Assembly: GCA_000231825.2 (NCBI GenBank) | Contig: JH720340.1 | Span: 621,550 to 685,549, forward strand | Direction of reading: 5' to 3' | Source of the DNA: Tetrahymena elliotti 4EA | Taxonomy: Eukaryota > Ciliophora > Oligohymenophorea > Hymenostomatida > Tetrahymenidae | Length of the DNA stretch: 64,000 nucleotides | Part shown: positions 24,861 through 37,903 of the stretch, one piece after another | Layout of the letters: the number at the start of each line of letters is the position of its first letter | Numbering within the stretch: position 1 is the first letter of the stretch | The notes under the pieces: generated by a model | Seen by the model: the letters and a program-made list of their open reading frames with translations, nothing else | Database searches by the model: none | Told to the model about the DNA's origin: nothing | Program-made: the position numbers and the translations under genes

Positions 24861-27006
24861 ATGTAAAAAAAGTTAGAACAAATATTAGGAAGTATAAGCT
24901 GTGTTTTGATTATTTTGCTCTGCGGTGACTTTAAAGTTTGGAGCATCATTAACACTTATGCATACAGTTACTTAAGATAATACAATACCTCTCTAGAAAT
25001 GAATGATGTCAATGAAATCTTCTTCTGGATCAGTTTTGCTACCAATACAGGTATATAATGTGGGCTATTTATAGCTTATAAATTTGGATTTAGAAGAACT
25101 CTCATAATTAATGGCTTGACATGCACAATATTTATTTTTTGCTCTTCATTTTGTACCAATTTTTATGCTTTTACTTTTACTTTTGCTGTTGGAAATATCT
25201 TTTTTGCTGGAACTATTTATTTAATCGCATTCGATAGAGCCTATAAGTAATCAATTTAATTAACAATTTAATCAATTTTTTAGTACTGTCTTATTTTAAT
25301 TAGGATATTTCCTACTCATAAAGAAATTACAAGCGGATTGCTAAATCTTGTATTTGGTTTAGGTTTACTTGGGCAAGGAGAATTATACTTCTTAATGATT
25401 AACAAAGATGATGAACCTCTTGTTGAAGATTAAGATTACTATCCTCCTCATATAGCAAACAACTTACCTTGGGCTCTTAGATACATTTCATTTATTTATT
25501 TATCTTTTGTTGTCTTCTCATTAATTTGTTACAGAAAAAACCTTTACTAAGAATAACCTCAAATGTTACCTACAAATGATAATGATATCTTAATTGAGCC
25601 AGACTCTGCTATTTCTAGTGAAACACTAAGTGTAATTTCTTTTATATTTTCATTTAATTATATCATATAATTCTTAAGTGTTCTCAAGATAAAAAAATCT
25701 CAATAATTATTATTTAACTTTCCATTTTTGATTATTTAAATCTACAACAAAAATAAATTCAAATAATCTAAAAAATAAAGCTTCTTCTAAAAGTAACTTA
25801 ATCTTAAAAAAAATTATGGTAGTTAGAGTTACTATCTTTTTGTATGGAATATTTTAAAAAAATAAAAGTTTAAAATAGTTTATCCAAAATAAGCAATAAA
25901 ATTTCTTAAAAAAAATACTAAAAATTATTTTTCTTTCAAAATTTTTAGGTTAAAAATGTTGTCTTGATTATTCAAATCAACAACAAAAATAAATCTAAAT
26001 AATCTAAAAAATAAAGCTTCATCAAAAAACATCATAATCTATCTTAACTTAATATTATGGTAGTGAGAGCTATAGGCTACCTTTTTGTTTTGGAATAGAA
26101 ATAATTTTAAAAAATAAAAGTGTAAAATAATTTATTAAAAATAAACATTAAAATTTCTTCAAAAAATGTGAAAAATTGTTTTGCTTTCAAATTTTTAAGA
26201 CAAAGAATGTTGCTTTGATTCAAGAATACTTTAAAATAATTAAATGAATTTTTTATAGAAAGATTAAAATTTAATTCAAATAATTTTTAAAAAAAGTAGT
26301 AAAAGGATGTCTAAACTCAAGAAAATAAAGACGAACATTAGGAGTGTCAATCATTTAGAGATGCTTTATTTAGTGTAACTTTTATCAAAGTTTTTACTAT
26401 TCTATTCTTCTTAGGTAGCTTTGGTACTATGATTATTGGTAATTATAGACCTTATGGACAGCAATTTATAAGTAGTGATTCATTTTTAACATTGGTGGGT
26501 ACAATTTCAGGGTTAGTTAATGGTTTTAGTGGTTTAGTATGGGGTCCTGTTCTAAAAAAAATAAATTATAAATATGTGATTTTTATTTTGCTGAGTATAA
26601 ATATTTTAGTATCGTTTTTATACCCAACGATTTCTAAATATTAAGGACTGTTTTTCTTTTTTACTGCTTTTGCTATATTTACTTATGGAGGTAATATTTT
26701 AACATTTAATATTTATTATCTAATAAATACTTTATATATTAAAAAGGTATTTATTGCGTCTTTCCCATCATGGTTATAAACATTTATGGAAATAAGATAG
26801 GCACCAGAATGATTGGAAATTTTTACTAAGCTTTAACTTTATGTAGTTTGTTTTAATATATTTTCCTTAAATACGTAAGTGATTGGAATATAGTTTTTTA
26901 CACTTATGGATCTTTAAGTGCATTTGGATTAGTTATAGCTCTCATCTTCACTCCTAAAAGAGTAAACTGGCCTGCTAAAAAACCTTTAAGTCTTTAGGAA
27001 AGTTGA
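24861..27006 (+). CDS. MFS transporter, oxalate/formate-antiporter-like
   Basis: Four exons fit in phase: 24861-25246, 25304-25631, about 26306-26690 and 26747-27006, giving about 452 residues, the usual size for a 12-helix major facilitator. The N-half has several hydrophobic segments (ISCVLIILLCG, TFTFAVGNIFFAG) and a motif typical of the OFA/monocarboxylate group, IFPTHKEITSGLLNLVFGLG. A central hydrophilic loop (LPTNDNDILIEPDS) separates the halves. The C-half contains GLVNGFSGLVWGPVLKKI, the second-half equivalent of the MFS loop 2-3 motif. Substrate cannot be read, though a carboxylate is likely by family. Intron 2 is 674 nt, far longer than its neighbours, and contains a tandem duplication. 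Confidence 0.8.
25728..26215 (+). repeat. tandem duplication in MFS intron 2
   Basis: Copy 1 about 25728-25963 and copy 2 about 25964-26215, period about 236 bp, recognisable by the shared block with AATAATCTAAAAAATAAAGC followed by ATTATGGTAGT and later TTTCTT...CTTTCAAA. The start of a third copy (GTTGCTTTGATTCAAG) follows near 26210. Confidence 0.75.
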
Positions 27007-28396
27007 AGAACTTTAAATAAACATTAAAAAAATATAAAAAATAATAATTTTAATAAATTTTCAATATAAAATGAATTAATTATCTTAATAAACTAATTAA
27101 ATTTGATTGTTCCAAGTAATTATTTTCAATAATGCTTTTAAATTTGTAATTCTTCAATCATTATTCAATTAAGAAATTTCTTTTATGTTTAAATAATTTA
27201 ATTTACTTTAAAATACTCAATTTTTTTATTTTAAAAATTATAAATCAAATAATTAGAGTAACTCTCTTTATTTCAAAATAAATTTTAGAGTTCTAAAATT
27301 TTTATGAATGTTTCTGCAAATGTTTTATTTTCATAAAAGATTTATTTTGATCAATGCCTGCATATATTTTATTTTTTTTATTAAAAAAATTAGATTTTTT
27401 TGATTTAAAAAGGTAAATTTTTACAAAAATTTAATTTCTAAGTAAATGAGTTATTTTGGAATTTTGAGTCTAATTAATTAAAACATCTTTTTATTTCAAT
27501 ACAATGTTTTCAGGAAAAAGCTTAATTTTATCTTTATAAAATTTAATATTTTAAGAAATATATTGAATAATTAACTAAATTAATATTAATTCTAAAGAGA
27601 TACAATATCTTACATTTAATTTTAAACTAAAGAAAAATTTATTTTTGAAAAACTCACTCAATTATTTTATTTCAAAAATTTTAATTTGATCATATAAAAA
27701 TTTATATTTTAAAGCGAATAACATTTTCCTAACTTTTGTTACTATGTTATTTATTATCTAACCAGTAAAAAATTGAGTAAATCATCATCTTTTGTAAATG
27801 GAATATTAAATTAAATGAGTATTATTTTAAAATTTACTTCTGATTAATCTTTGAAAATATTTAGAAAGGCATTTAAATTGCATTATTTTCTGAATAAGAT
27901 CAAATTAATGAAATTCAATTATTTTAAAAATAACTTGAATGAATCAATAAACAATGAACAAAAAATAAAAATCTAAAATAAATAAATAAAAAGCTATATA
28001 ATAATGTATAGTTTAAAATAAGCTGAAAAATGAATAAATTATTCTTAAAATGAAATTATGTTGTAATTGATTGATATAGTGTCTCTTTTATTTAATTATT
28101 TAACAAAAAAGATGTTCTATTAGTCACAAAAAAATAAATAAATAAACAAATAAACAAACTTTCGATTGTGAGAGAAGGAATAATTGCCTACATTTGTGTT
28201 TATTCGTATGTAATAAATAAATGAATTAATTAGCTTTGTAAACAATGGATTTTTATTATTTATGTATGTTAACATAGATATTGATTAAGTTATTATATTT
28301 TAAAAATAAATTCTTTTTAGAAACTAGTGATTGCTCATAATTATTAAATAAAAAAATTAAACTTAAAAAAGCAAATAAATAATCTGATAAGTAAAA
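27007..28396. other. intergenic, AT-rich
   Basis: Repeated AAATAAATAAATAAACAAAC-type runs near 28,130-28,160. No gene seen. Confidence 0.4.
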
Positions 28397-29901
28397 ATGG
28401 TTATGAAAAATAGCAAGCTTGAGCGTTATGAAAAGCTCAATAAACTCGGTGAAGGTACATATGGTGTTGTATATAAAGCAAGAGGTAATATTAATTTACA
28501 TCTAAAAATTAATTTCATAGAATTCGTTCTCAGAAGGCATGCATTTTTATAAAATCAAAAAAATTTTCCTATCAAATAAATAATTACTTTTTAGTGTAGC
28601 TTTACTTAAAAATTATCTTTATATTAGAAAAAACTACCAAAGAATTGTATGCCTTGAAAAAAATCCGTTTAGAAAGTGAAGATGAAGGTATCCCTTCTAC
28701 CGCAATCAGAGAAATCTCTCTTTTAAAGGAACTTTAGCACCCTAATGTTGTCAGGTAACTTTGATAAAGTTGCAATTAGATTAATTTTTCTACTAGGCAA
28801 CAATTAATTGCAAAAATAAAAAGAAAGTATTGACAAAAAAGAATGAAAGATTATTCTTATTCAAATGAATATTTAGAAAGAAAACAAAGTTGCCATTTAA
28901 ACTCAATGATTTTTTTTTTTTAATTAATTAAGATTGCATGATGTAATCCACTCTAACAAGAAACTCGTTTTAGTTTTTGAATTTGTTGATCAAGATTTAA
29001 AGAAATTCATGAATAACTTCAAGGATAAAGGATTAGATCCTCATATTATCAAGGTTAATATTATTCTCATGCATGCAGTAAATTTTAAATGTCTAAAAAC
29101 TATACTTTTTTAAAATAGAGCTTGCTTTATCAATTATTGAAAGGTATTGAAGTTTGCCATAAAAACAAAATTCTTCATAGAGATTTGAAGCCTCAAAACT
29201 TGCTTATTTCAAAGGTAGAGATAATCAATTTATCTATAGATTAGTTTCTCAGCTTACTAAATTCTAATTTAAAATTTACATTATAATAGGAATGCATTCT
29301 TAAGTTAGCAGATTTTGGTTTGGCTAGAGCATCTGGTATTCCAGTAAAGAACTATACACATGAAGTTGTTACTCTTTGGTACAGACCTCCTGATGTTCTT
29401 TTGGGATCCAAGCACTATTCCACTTCAATTGATATATGGAGTATTGGTTGCATCTTTGCTGAAATGGTTAACTTGAAACCTTTATTCCCAGGTAATTCCG
29501 AAACTGATGAATTAAAGCGTATCTTTAAGTTATCTGGTACTCCTAGTGTTGAAAAGTGGCCTGGTCTTGCTGATCTTCCCAATTGGAAAGTAACTTCATA
29601 TTTAAATAAGGATTTCATTAACTTATCAATTTAATTTTATTATTTAGGCTGATGCTTTTGAAAAGTATCCTGGAGAACCTCTTCAAAATATTTGCCCCAA
29701 GCTTGATGAACTCGGTCTTGACTTACTTGGTGTAAAATGAATTATTTGTTTAGATAATGATTAAATAATTAAATATTTGTTAATTAATAGAAAATGTTAA
29801 GGTGTAATCCTTAAGAAAGAATTACTGCTAAGGCAGGTTTAGAACATCCTTATTTCAACGATATTCCTGACACATTAAAGAAGTTATACCAATCAAACTG
29901 A
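28397..29901 (+). CDS. cyclin-dependent kinase (CDK1/2-like)
   Basis: Seven exons fit in phase: 28397-28484, 28628-28754, 28933-29053, 29119-29214, 29290-29589, 29648-29731 and 29791-29901, giving 308 residues, right for a minimal CDK. Seen in order: glycine loop [11 protein letters not shown] with the inhibitory Thr/Tyr pair, ALKKIRL (catalytic Lys), the cyclin-binding helix as a perfect [16 protein letters not shown] (catalytic loop), ADFGLA (DFG), the T-loop ending [18 protein letters not shown] with the activating Thr, and the C-lobe [17 protein letters not shown] Ser/Thr kinase driven by cyclins and controlling the cell cycle. The perfect PSTAIRE points to the CDK1/2 group; ciliates have several paralogues, so orthology is not fixed. 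Confidence 0.93.
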
Positions 29902-31072
29902 TAAATAAGTATTAGCAAGAAGGGAACTTGAAAAAAAAACATAAAAATATAAGCTATTCAATAAATAAAAGTATTATGAACAAAATTTAAAAAAATGTAA
30001 GCAAATATAAGCCAAATAAGCTTTAATAAAAGAATATTTCTCTAACATTCGTTTGTATATGTAGTTAAAATCTATTTTTTGTAACTTTAATTAGATTTAT
30101 TATTATTTTATTGCTTTTTAACCAAATACTTAAAATCTTCCTTGATTCTTCAAACCCAAACATAACTCATATTATTTTAAATAATATTTTCAAAATTTAA
30201 ATGAGATCAACTATAAATTATTCATTTGATATTGAATTCATTATATTTATTTTTTTCATCATAATTCTTTAATGCAACCCTTTAATAATTTCATATATAT
30301 TATCAATAACAATAATGAAGAAAATAGTTTAAACAAACACAAAAATATTTAACTTTGAATTTTTCTTTTTCTTTTGTATGTTGAAGATTTATTTATTTTA
30401 AAACAAGTCTTTTTTATGTAAAAGGGAAAAGTGATGGATTCTTTTTATTTTTTAAATTAAAATAGTTAACAATAGAATTAAAAAATTATAATTAAAACAC
30501 ATTTAGCTTTTTTAATTAAAAGAATAAATACCTTGGCTAATCCAATAATATAAATTTTTAAGGCATATTTTGTTTTCTCAGTATATAAATAGCTAGGTCT
30601 CATTTTTTAATAAAATCTAGAGTAATTTTATTTATGATACCAGACAGCTGCATCAAATAGAGCGAATTTCCATACAAAATAATTATCAAAAAAATTTTAA
30701 TTTCATTCAATAAAATGTTTATTTTCAAAGAATCATTTTAATCTCACCAAAAAAATGACAAATTTTTTATTTTAAATTGTGTTTTTAAAGAAAATAAATT
30801 TATTAAAATAATTGTTTGATTTAAAAAATTCTCAATTAATCAAAAATAAAATGAATAAAGCAATTTTTAGGTTAAAAAATATATAATTTTATTTAAATAG
30901 AAGTATTTATTTAAGGAGAGATAAATATTTGAAAATTCATTTTAAATAGGAATAATGAAAGTATGTATAAACAAACAAACATCTTAAATAAGAATGAATA
31001 AAATTTTAATTGAGGCCTAAATTCTGAGTTATTCAAATGAATGAAGATGCTTCATTTATATGATTGATTGAT
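29902..31072. other. intergenic, AT-rich
   Basis: No exon-like segment seen between the kinase stop and the uL13m start. Confidence 0.4.
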
Positions 31073-33082
31073 ATGTTTGATTGTTTGAAGAAATCAATTA
31101 ATATTTACTTGAAGAAAGTCCAAAAACAATTAAATGTAATTATTTTGATAGAAAGAAATCCTATATTTAAAAAGAAAAAGAAAGGGTTTAGCTTAGTAAA
31201 TAAGAAGATATCGATAGAAGTATTATCAAAACAATATAAAATGATAGGAAAAAATATTATCAGTAAATTAGGAAACTTAGCTTAAAATGCTTAGATTTTG
31301 AATAAATAAATTGCATCTTTCTCAATATGGAAAAATCCCACTAATTATTTACCTGAAAAAGCCAAGTTCCCTTCTCCTAAGGACTTGTTCCCTAAGGAAA
31401 ATGAGAATGCTTGGAAGACTCTTAATGATTTGACTCCATCTCTTTTCAAAGACGTTTAGGGTATATATAGACGATTTACATTTTTACAAATTAACACTTA
31501 ATCTGTAATGGAGACAAACATTTGTCTAATAAAGTTTTACATAAAATAAAGGATTTAAGGATAAGTAAGTTCAAAGAGCTGCATATATGTAAATCGCTAA
31601 GCCAAATGGATAAATGTACCACATTTTTGATGCTTCCAAAATGGTAAAAATAATATTAAAAAAAGATCGAAGATAATTAAATTTGTTTCAGTTTAAAACC
31701 AAAATAAATTAGAATGCGAAATAAATTTTTTTTGTAGAATGATGCTGAAAATTATTTTAATTATTTTTGGGATTCGAATGTATTTTTGTATCATAATGTT
31801 TAGTTTTCATTAATTTATTTTAATAATAACAGCCTTTGGGAAGAATGTGCTAGAAAATTGCATTCTTTTTACAAGGAAAGCACAGACCAACTTTCAAAAA
31901 TTGCGATTAAGTCACTTATGACAATATTATTGTTGTTAATGCTGCTAATATTATGTTAACTGGAAAAAAAGCTCTCCTTAAGTCTGTCAAATATCACTCA
32001 GGTATTCTAATTGCTTATGCTCCCTTTCTTAATATCAAAAAGATTTATCTTTTTATTTTTTGTTCGTTTACTCGAGCTGATATTTTTAAAGATTTTTTGA
32101 AAATGAATTTTTTAACAAAATAATTGAGAGAAATATTTTCTAAAATTGATTTTAATATTCAAATTAAAAAAATTTTTATTAAAAATGTTTTTTTTTGTTT
32201 AGGTTTCGTTGGAGGATTAAAGGAAAAGTCATATAAATTCTTCTTGACTGAAAAGCCTGAATAGTTAGTAAATATTAACAATTTATTGACTGGCATTTAT
32301 AATAATTTTGTTTTGTAATTTATTGAAAGGTTTTCTATTGCATCAGCAAAATGCTTCCTAAAAATTTAAAGAGAAGAGATCTCTTGAAGAAAGTAGAAAT
32401 ATACAGAGATTTCCAACACTAACAATAAGGATTACCTAATGTAACTATATAATATTTATTTTTAATTTGAATTTATTGAATTATCCAAATAGTTTGTTCC
32501 CTACACTGAAAAATAATCCTTCGATCAACAATTTAATCCCTTCGTTCATAACTTTGAAGACTTAGTTATTAAATATCAATCCTCTAAAGGTAAATTAAAA
32601 TTAACTTCTACTTTTTGTTCTCAGTGAAGAATAATTTTTTGTTAAAAATTGCAGAAACTCCTAAGGAATTCGAAGGTGTTAAAAAGGAAGTTGACCCTGA
32701 AATCACTCTTCCTTTCAACTAGAGATCTAAAATATTCAAATTAAATGCTCATAATAGAAGAGTTATGAAATAATGGAAAATGTATTACAGAAGACTTAGA
32801 AGATACAAGGTTCATAAGATTAAGGCTCCTAAGAATAGAGATCCTAACTTGAGCAATAAGTCCTTCATGATTCTTTCGGATCGTCAAATTAAGGACTACA
32901 ATCTCCATAATCGTATTGTTCCTGAAGAAGTTCCTGAAGATGATGATGAAATTATGAGAAATATTCCTAGACCTGGTGGTGTTGGTGCTGCTACTACATC
33001 TGCTGGTTCTGCTAAGCCAGCTGCTGGCAATGCTAATGCAGGTGCTGCTGCTAAAGGAGGTAAATAAGGTGGCAAAAAGTGA
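31073..33082 (+). CDS. MRPL13: mitochondrial ribosomal protein uL13m with extensions
   Basis: Seven exons fit in phase: 31073-31460, 31552-31643, 31833-32001, 32203-32267, 32330-32440, 32493-32589 and 32655-33082, giving 449 residues. The conserved uL13 core spans exons 3-5: PLGRMCQKIAFFLQGKHRP, DNIIVVNAANIMLTGKKALLKSVKYHSG, GFVGGLKEKSY and SKMLPKNLKRRDLLKKVEIY. This is a large-subunit protein binding 23S-type rRNA. A bacterial or typical mitochondrial uL13 is about 140-180 residues, so the product carries a roughly 130-residue N-terminal extension and a C-terminal extension of more than 150. The latter has a basic YYRRLRRYKVHKIKAP block and an Ala/Gly-rich end (AATTSAGSAKPAAGNANAG). The start is ATG 31073, the first in frame after TGA 31061; part of the extension could be a targeting sequence. 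Confidence 0.88.
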
Positions 33083-34496
33083 TAAAACCATTTATTGTTT
33101 AGCTTCTAAATTATTTAAAGTAGTTCTTGAAAATAGTTAAGATTGTTTAATTTATGTTTATTATGTGAACAAGTCAGAATTTCAATTATAAAATATCATC
33201 ATAAATCAATTATAATATTTATTTCAATATTAAATACATATTAAAATTATTGTATTCTTTTTATTTATTTAAATTACTAGAATAATTAAATTTGTTACTA
33301 TTAATATTTTGTTATTTGCTTAAATTTAATTTCAAGTTATTTTTAAATAATAATTCTGAAGGTATTTGCAGAAATTCGAAAACTAGTTTCTTATTGTAAT
33401 TTTATGATCAAAATAAAATGTTTAGAAATGAACAAAGAAATTTATTAAAAATGAATTACAAACAGCTATAGATTATTATTATTCAAGTATAAAACAGTAA
33501 AAATTAGAAAATAAGTTTGTATATTGACTATAAAAGAGTAATGTTTGCTCTATAAAAATTGATCTAATAATTTTTGTTTTTCAAAAAATTTTCGTCTTTT
33601 CAGCAAATGAAAGTAAAAATGATCTAAAATTGAAAAGCATATTGAAAACATTTAATATTATTATATTTTTTTAAAAATATTTAAGAGAGACTTTTTGTTT
33701 AAAAACTTTTAATTTTAAGTGAAAAAATTAATTTATTTTTCTTCTAATTTGGATTTTTAAATGAATAAACTTTATGAAGTTTTTGAAAAGACTAGATTTT
33801 AAAATTTAATGGTATTTACCAAATTATCTAATAAAACAAATTTAATTTTCATATTTTATTAATATTGAAAATATTTTTATATTCATTTTTTTAATTTATT
33901 GTAGTTTTATTAATAAAATATTCCATAAATTAGAAATCTAATTAATTAATAGATATTAAAATTTAAGAAAATTGAAAAACAAAAATAAATTTTTCATTTG
34001 AAATTTATTTTAGAATAATTAGTTTAGCTAAGTATGTGATCTTAAAATCATAAAATGCACAATTTTATTTAATTTAAATAAATTTAACTATCAAAATTTA
34101 TTGTTTTTACTGATCATTTGAATTGTATTGAACATATTTAATCTAAAGAACTTATTTCTTAACATACTTATTATGATTTAGTAAATTATAAAAATGATTT
34201 CAGTTTTAGTTGATAAAATTTAATTTTAGATCAACCTATCACTAGAATTACTATTATATAATTTGTAATATTTTGGTATTTGAAACGAAAACTAGAAAGT
34301 TGTTTAAAAGTTTATCAATGTAAAAAATAAAAATAGATTGCGAATTATTGATAGTATAACTATTAGTAATAATTACAAGTACTATTTAATATAAAAAGAA
34401 TTCGCAAATATAAAACTTTTTTTACAATAATAAGAAAGAATTACTTACTTACTTAATTAGTAACCATTTATTTATTTAGAATATAAGTTGTTTGAA
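33083..34496. other. intergenic, AT-rich
   Basis: Nothing gene-like recognised on either strand. Confidence 0.4.
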
Positions 34497-36945
34497 ATGT
34501 CACGCTTGGAAGGAAAATAAGGAAGTTAATCCAATCTCCCATAGTATAAAAATAAAATTAAAGATAAATCTATTGCAGTTCCTTAAGAGCATGAGTAGGA
34601 TAAAGATTCGATATTGCAAACATGGTATAATTCAAATATGTTAAAATTTAGATGCATTTTAATTAAAATATTTTTAGGGAGGAAATTGAGTAAATCAGAA
34701 AAGAGAATAAGGAGCTTAGAGATGAAATTGTAATTCTAATGGCATTTTATTATTTTGAGAATTTATCTTTTAATTCTAGCAAGCAATCAATCACATTATT
34801 CCAAAAAAGAAGTTTTAAATAATTTTATCATTGCTCAAAACGAATTTAAGTTAAATTTTATAATTTTTTAATTACCTCAAATATAGAAAACAGAAGCTCG
34901 CATGAATAACCTAAATGCTCCTGTGTTGGTAACTAAAATGGAGTAAATACAAGAATTGAGCAGTATCTATGCACAAAAGATAGAAGTTGAAACTCAGAAA
35001 AAGGTAGATATTTAAATAAATTTCTTACTTATATATCCAGCTTTGCAAAATCAAAGGAATAATTTATTTACTTAAGGGAGTTTATTATAGATAATTTATT
35101 ATTTAATTCTATTTAAACATTTCATATTATGAATTCAAGAAAGATTTAGAGCTGCTCAAGTAGATATCCTAGGAGACTATAAATAGCAACCTTAAAAAAA
35201 TGAGCTAAAGTAATGGTATAGCTCTACCTTAACTCTAAGCTAAGATGAAATAATTAGAATATAAATTGGAGAAAACAAGAAGCAGACATAATGAAAGTCT
35301 GGCTCAAATTAATATGCTTAAAGAATAAGTTAATATGGCAAGAAGAGAAAGAGTTATTTTTTCTAATGTTTTCAAAAAGTTGGAAAGCGATATTAAGCTG
35401 AAAGATGAGGAGTTTAAGAAATATATGATTGAAAAAATGCAAGTTGACATTAAAAAGAAACAATTAGAAGAGGAATTGTAAAAGATCAAATTAAGAGCTA
35501 AGAAAGAAGTTCTTCTTTTCAAAAACGAGTACTCATAATTGTTCAACTAAAGCAAAGCTCAGCAACACTAGCAATAGAATAGCAATAATGAATCTCTTGA
35601 TTATAATCCTGGTTAGAAGAGAATTTTTGAGACAGAAGTATTGCTAAATGAACAAATGCAATAAAATACTATGAATAATTCATCTATCATAAATAATAAC
35701 AGCATTATAAGCAACAACATTAACATAAATAATTTGAACACAACAAACAACCAAACTTCAATTATACCTAACAACAGCACTTTAAATAACTAAAGCTCTC
35801 TTTTAAATAAAAATCTTAATTAAAAAAATCAAGCTAACTCTATAAACCTTTAAGTGACTTAAGAAGAAGTAAATTAAATTAAATTTTAACTGAAAAAAAT
35901 ATTTTTATTTTTAAAATTAGCTTCAAAAGTACTAGTTTATGTTCCAAAAAATCCAAAAGGAAGTAGGAATAGATGATTTGGATCATTTAATTTACCTCTT
36001 TGGAAATATAGAAAAAGAAAATAATGACCTCTATGAATCTGCTAATAGCAAAAGTGATGAAGTAAAAATATAAATTGGTATTTGGGAAAGACAACAAATT
36101 TAACATTTTTTTTTTAATTTAAGATTGATGCACTTAAAAAAAAAATCAAAGAAGTTGAAAATGAAATTTAAAAATACTCAAAGCACAACGATAACAAACA
36201 AAAATAAATCAGTGTTAAGGATAAAAAGCAATAAGATATTTAAAAGTATGAAAAAAAGATAGAAAATAATGAAAATCTCACAAAATTAGTTAATGATGAT
36301 ATTAGAAGTGTTAATGTATTTATTCATTTATTTAAAGATGCTTTCAAATATTTATTTTTTTCTTTATAAATAAAGAATAAGCTTATTAAAATAGCTGAGA
36401 AATTTAATATTCCTATTCCTTAAGGAGAAGAAATCGAAGAAACCAGTTTTATCAAATTCTTACAGGATGTTGAGTCAAGAATCAATGATATTATCAACAT
36501 TTCACATTATTGTGAAGGAAGGGTAAGATTAAAATTAATCAAATAATCTTGCTAAAATTGTTTTTTAGATTATTAATATAGATCGTCACCACCATGAAAC
36601 ATAGGCAACAATTACCAGTTTAACTAAGAAGGGAGATAATAACAGTGGAATAGCTCTTGTACTTGATGGAGGTAAAATATATTTTATATAAAAAATATTC
36701 TAAATAAATGAATAAACAATAGTTAAAAAGAACAGCGAGTCAGAATCAGAAAGAATATTAACAAAGGGTGATTTCAAAAAAATTGGCAAAAATGTATATA
36801 GTTTGATTAAAGTTAGAAAATATTTAAATTATTTATTTTTTTATTTATTTATTTATCTATCAATGAATAATAGGAAATACAAAGCTTTAAAGATAACAAA
36901 GGTAAAATTCCTCTTTAATCAAAAGGAAAGAAATCTAAGATTTGA
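34497..36945 (+). CDS. outer dynein arm docking complex-like coiled coil
   Basis: Coiled-coil protein with TGA at 36943-36945 and likely start ATG 34497 (MSRLEGKQGSQSN). Exons end at 34624, 34729, about 35003, about 35872 and further on; one junction near 34780 could not be put in phase, so the N-terminal exon chain is provisional. The pattern RRERVIFSNVFKKLESDIKLKDEEFKKYM, later LQKYQFMFQKIQKEVGIDDLDHLIYLFGNIEKENNDLYE, resembles the CCDC63/CCDC114/ODA1 family, which anchors outer dynein arms to doublet microtubules. An Asn-rich insert (about 35,560-35,860) sits between the two coiled-coil halves, and the C-terminus is basic (KGKIPLQSKGKKSKI). The family call rests on pattern, not search. It lies close to another axoneme gene at 37.9-40.2 kb. 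Confidence 0.6.
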
Positions 36946-37207
36946 AAATAAACAAACTTTAACATATAATTAAATAAATAAATCATTCAGTCATAAATAA
37001 ATAATAATTAATTATTGTATTTATGTTTTTTTCTAAAATATAAAATTATATTTCTAAATATTAATTTCTCTAAGTCAAAGGAAATCTCAAATTAGTTTTG
37101 TAAATACTTTGTTGTTACTTGTTACATAACAATTTTACTTTCAATTTTGTAATTCTTTCTGCCATCTTTCATTTTCCACTCATTTTAATTTTTTACGAAA
37201 ATAAAAA

Positions 37208-37279
37208 GGGGCAATCCGGGGATTGAACCCGGGACCTCTCGTACCCAAAACGAGAATCATACCACTAGACCAATTGCCC
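37208..37279 (-). tRNA. tRNA-Pro (UGG)
   Basis: On the minus strand the sequence folds into a 72-nt cloverleaf: acceptor GGGCAAT/ATTGCCC, anticodon stem CTCGT/ACGAG with loop TTTGGGT (anticodon TGG), T-arm with GGTTCAATC, discriminator C. No intron and no encoded CCA. A TCTAG-type D-loop and the TTTGGGT loop are typical of eukaryotic tRNA-Pro. Confidence 0.95.
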
Positions 37280-37280
37280 T

Positions 37281-37903
37281 AGATGTTAATAATTGAATTT
37301 TGATCAACCATATTAAAATTTCAATTTTTCTCTTGAATAAAAATTTCTTTTTTTTTGTTTTTTTCAATTAAATTATAATTTTTTTTGTTTTTTTCAATTA
37401 AAATTATAATTTTTTTAAAATTAATTTCATTTTATAGATTGTATTTGTAATTATTTGATAAAAAATTATTCTTTTCTCTTCCATCTTCTGCAAAGTGATT
37501 AAATATTATTAAGCATTTGTATTTATACCTCAAATATAAAAATAATTTTAAATATATTTGATTTATGTTTTGTTTTTATTGAATATTTATTATAATGTAA
37601 ATTGCTAATTTTTATTAATTGAGAATATTTTTGTAATTTGAATTTGAGTAAAAAACGAGCAAGTGAATATATAATATAAACATTTTTATTGGATTTATAA
37701 AATGAGAAAAATAGTTTAGCTTTTGAATTGCATGTAAGTTACATTTAAACTATTTAAATTCAAAAAGCATTCGCAGCAATCTGTTAATTTACTTTTAATA
37801 AATTAATATTGATTCAATTAATTTGCAAGAATATCATAAAGAAATACAATAAGTAAGTAAGTACATTGAAAGATTTCAAAAAGGTCTCTTTTTTCTTAAT
37901 TCG
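37281..37903. other. intergenic with a 30-bp tandem repeat
   Basis: At 37351-37411 a 30-bp unit (T-run, G, T-run, CAATTAAATTATAATT) occurs twice in tandem with a 1-nt difference; this lies upstream of the tRNA-Pro on its own strand. The rest is featureless AT-rich DNA. Confidence 0.5.

Noticed and set aside
29415..29618. Minus-strand ORF of 67 codons
   Set aside because: Antisense to CDK exon 5, which encodes the conserved kinase C-lobe.
32741..33091. Minus-strand ORF of 116 codons
   Set aside because: Exact antisense shadow of the last uL13m exon; rich in Ser/Thr only because of the Ala/Gly and acidic codons opposite.
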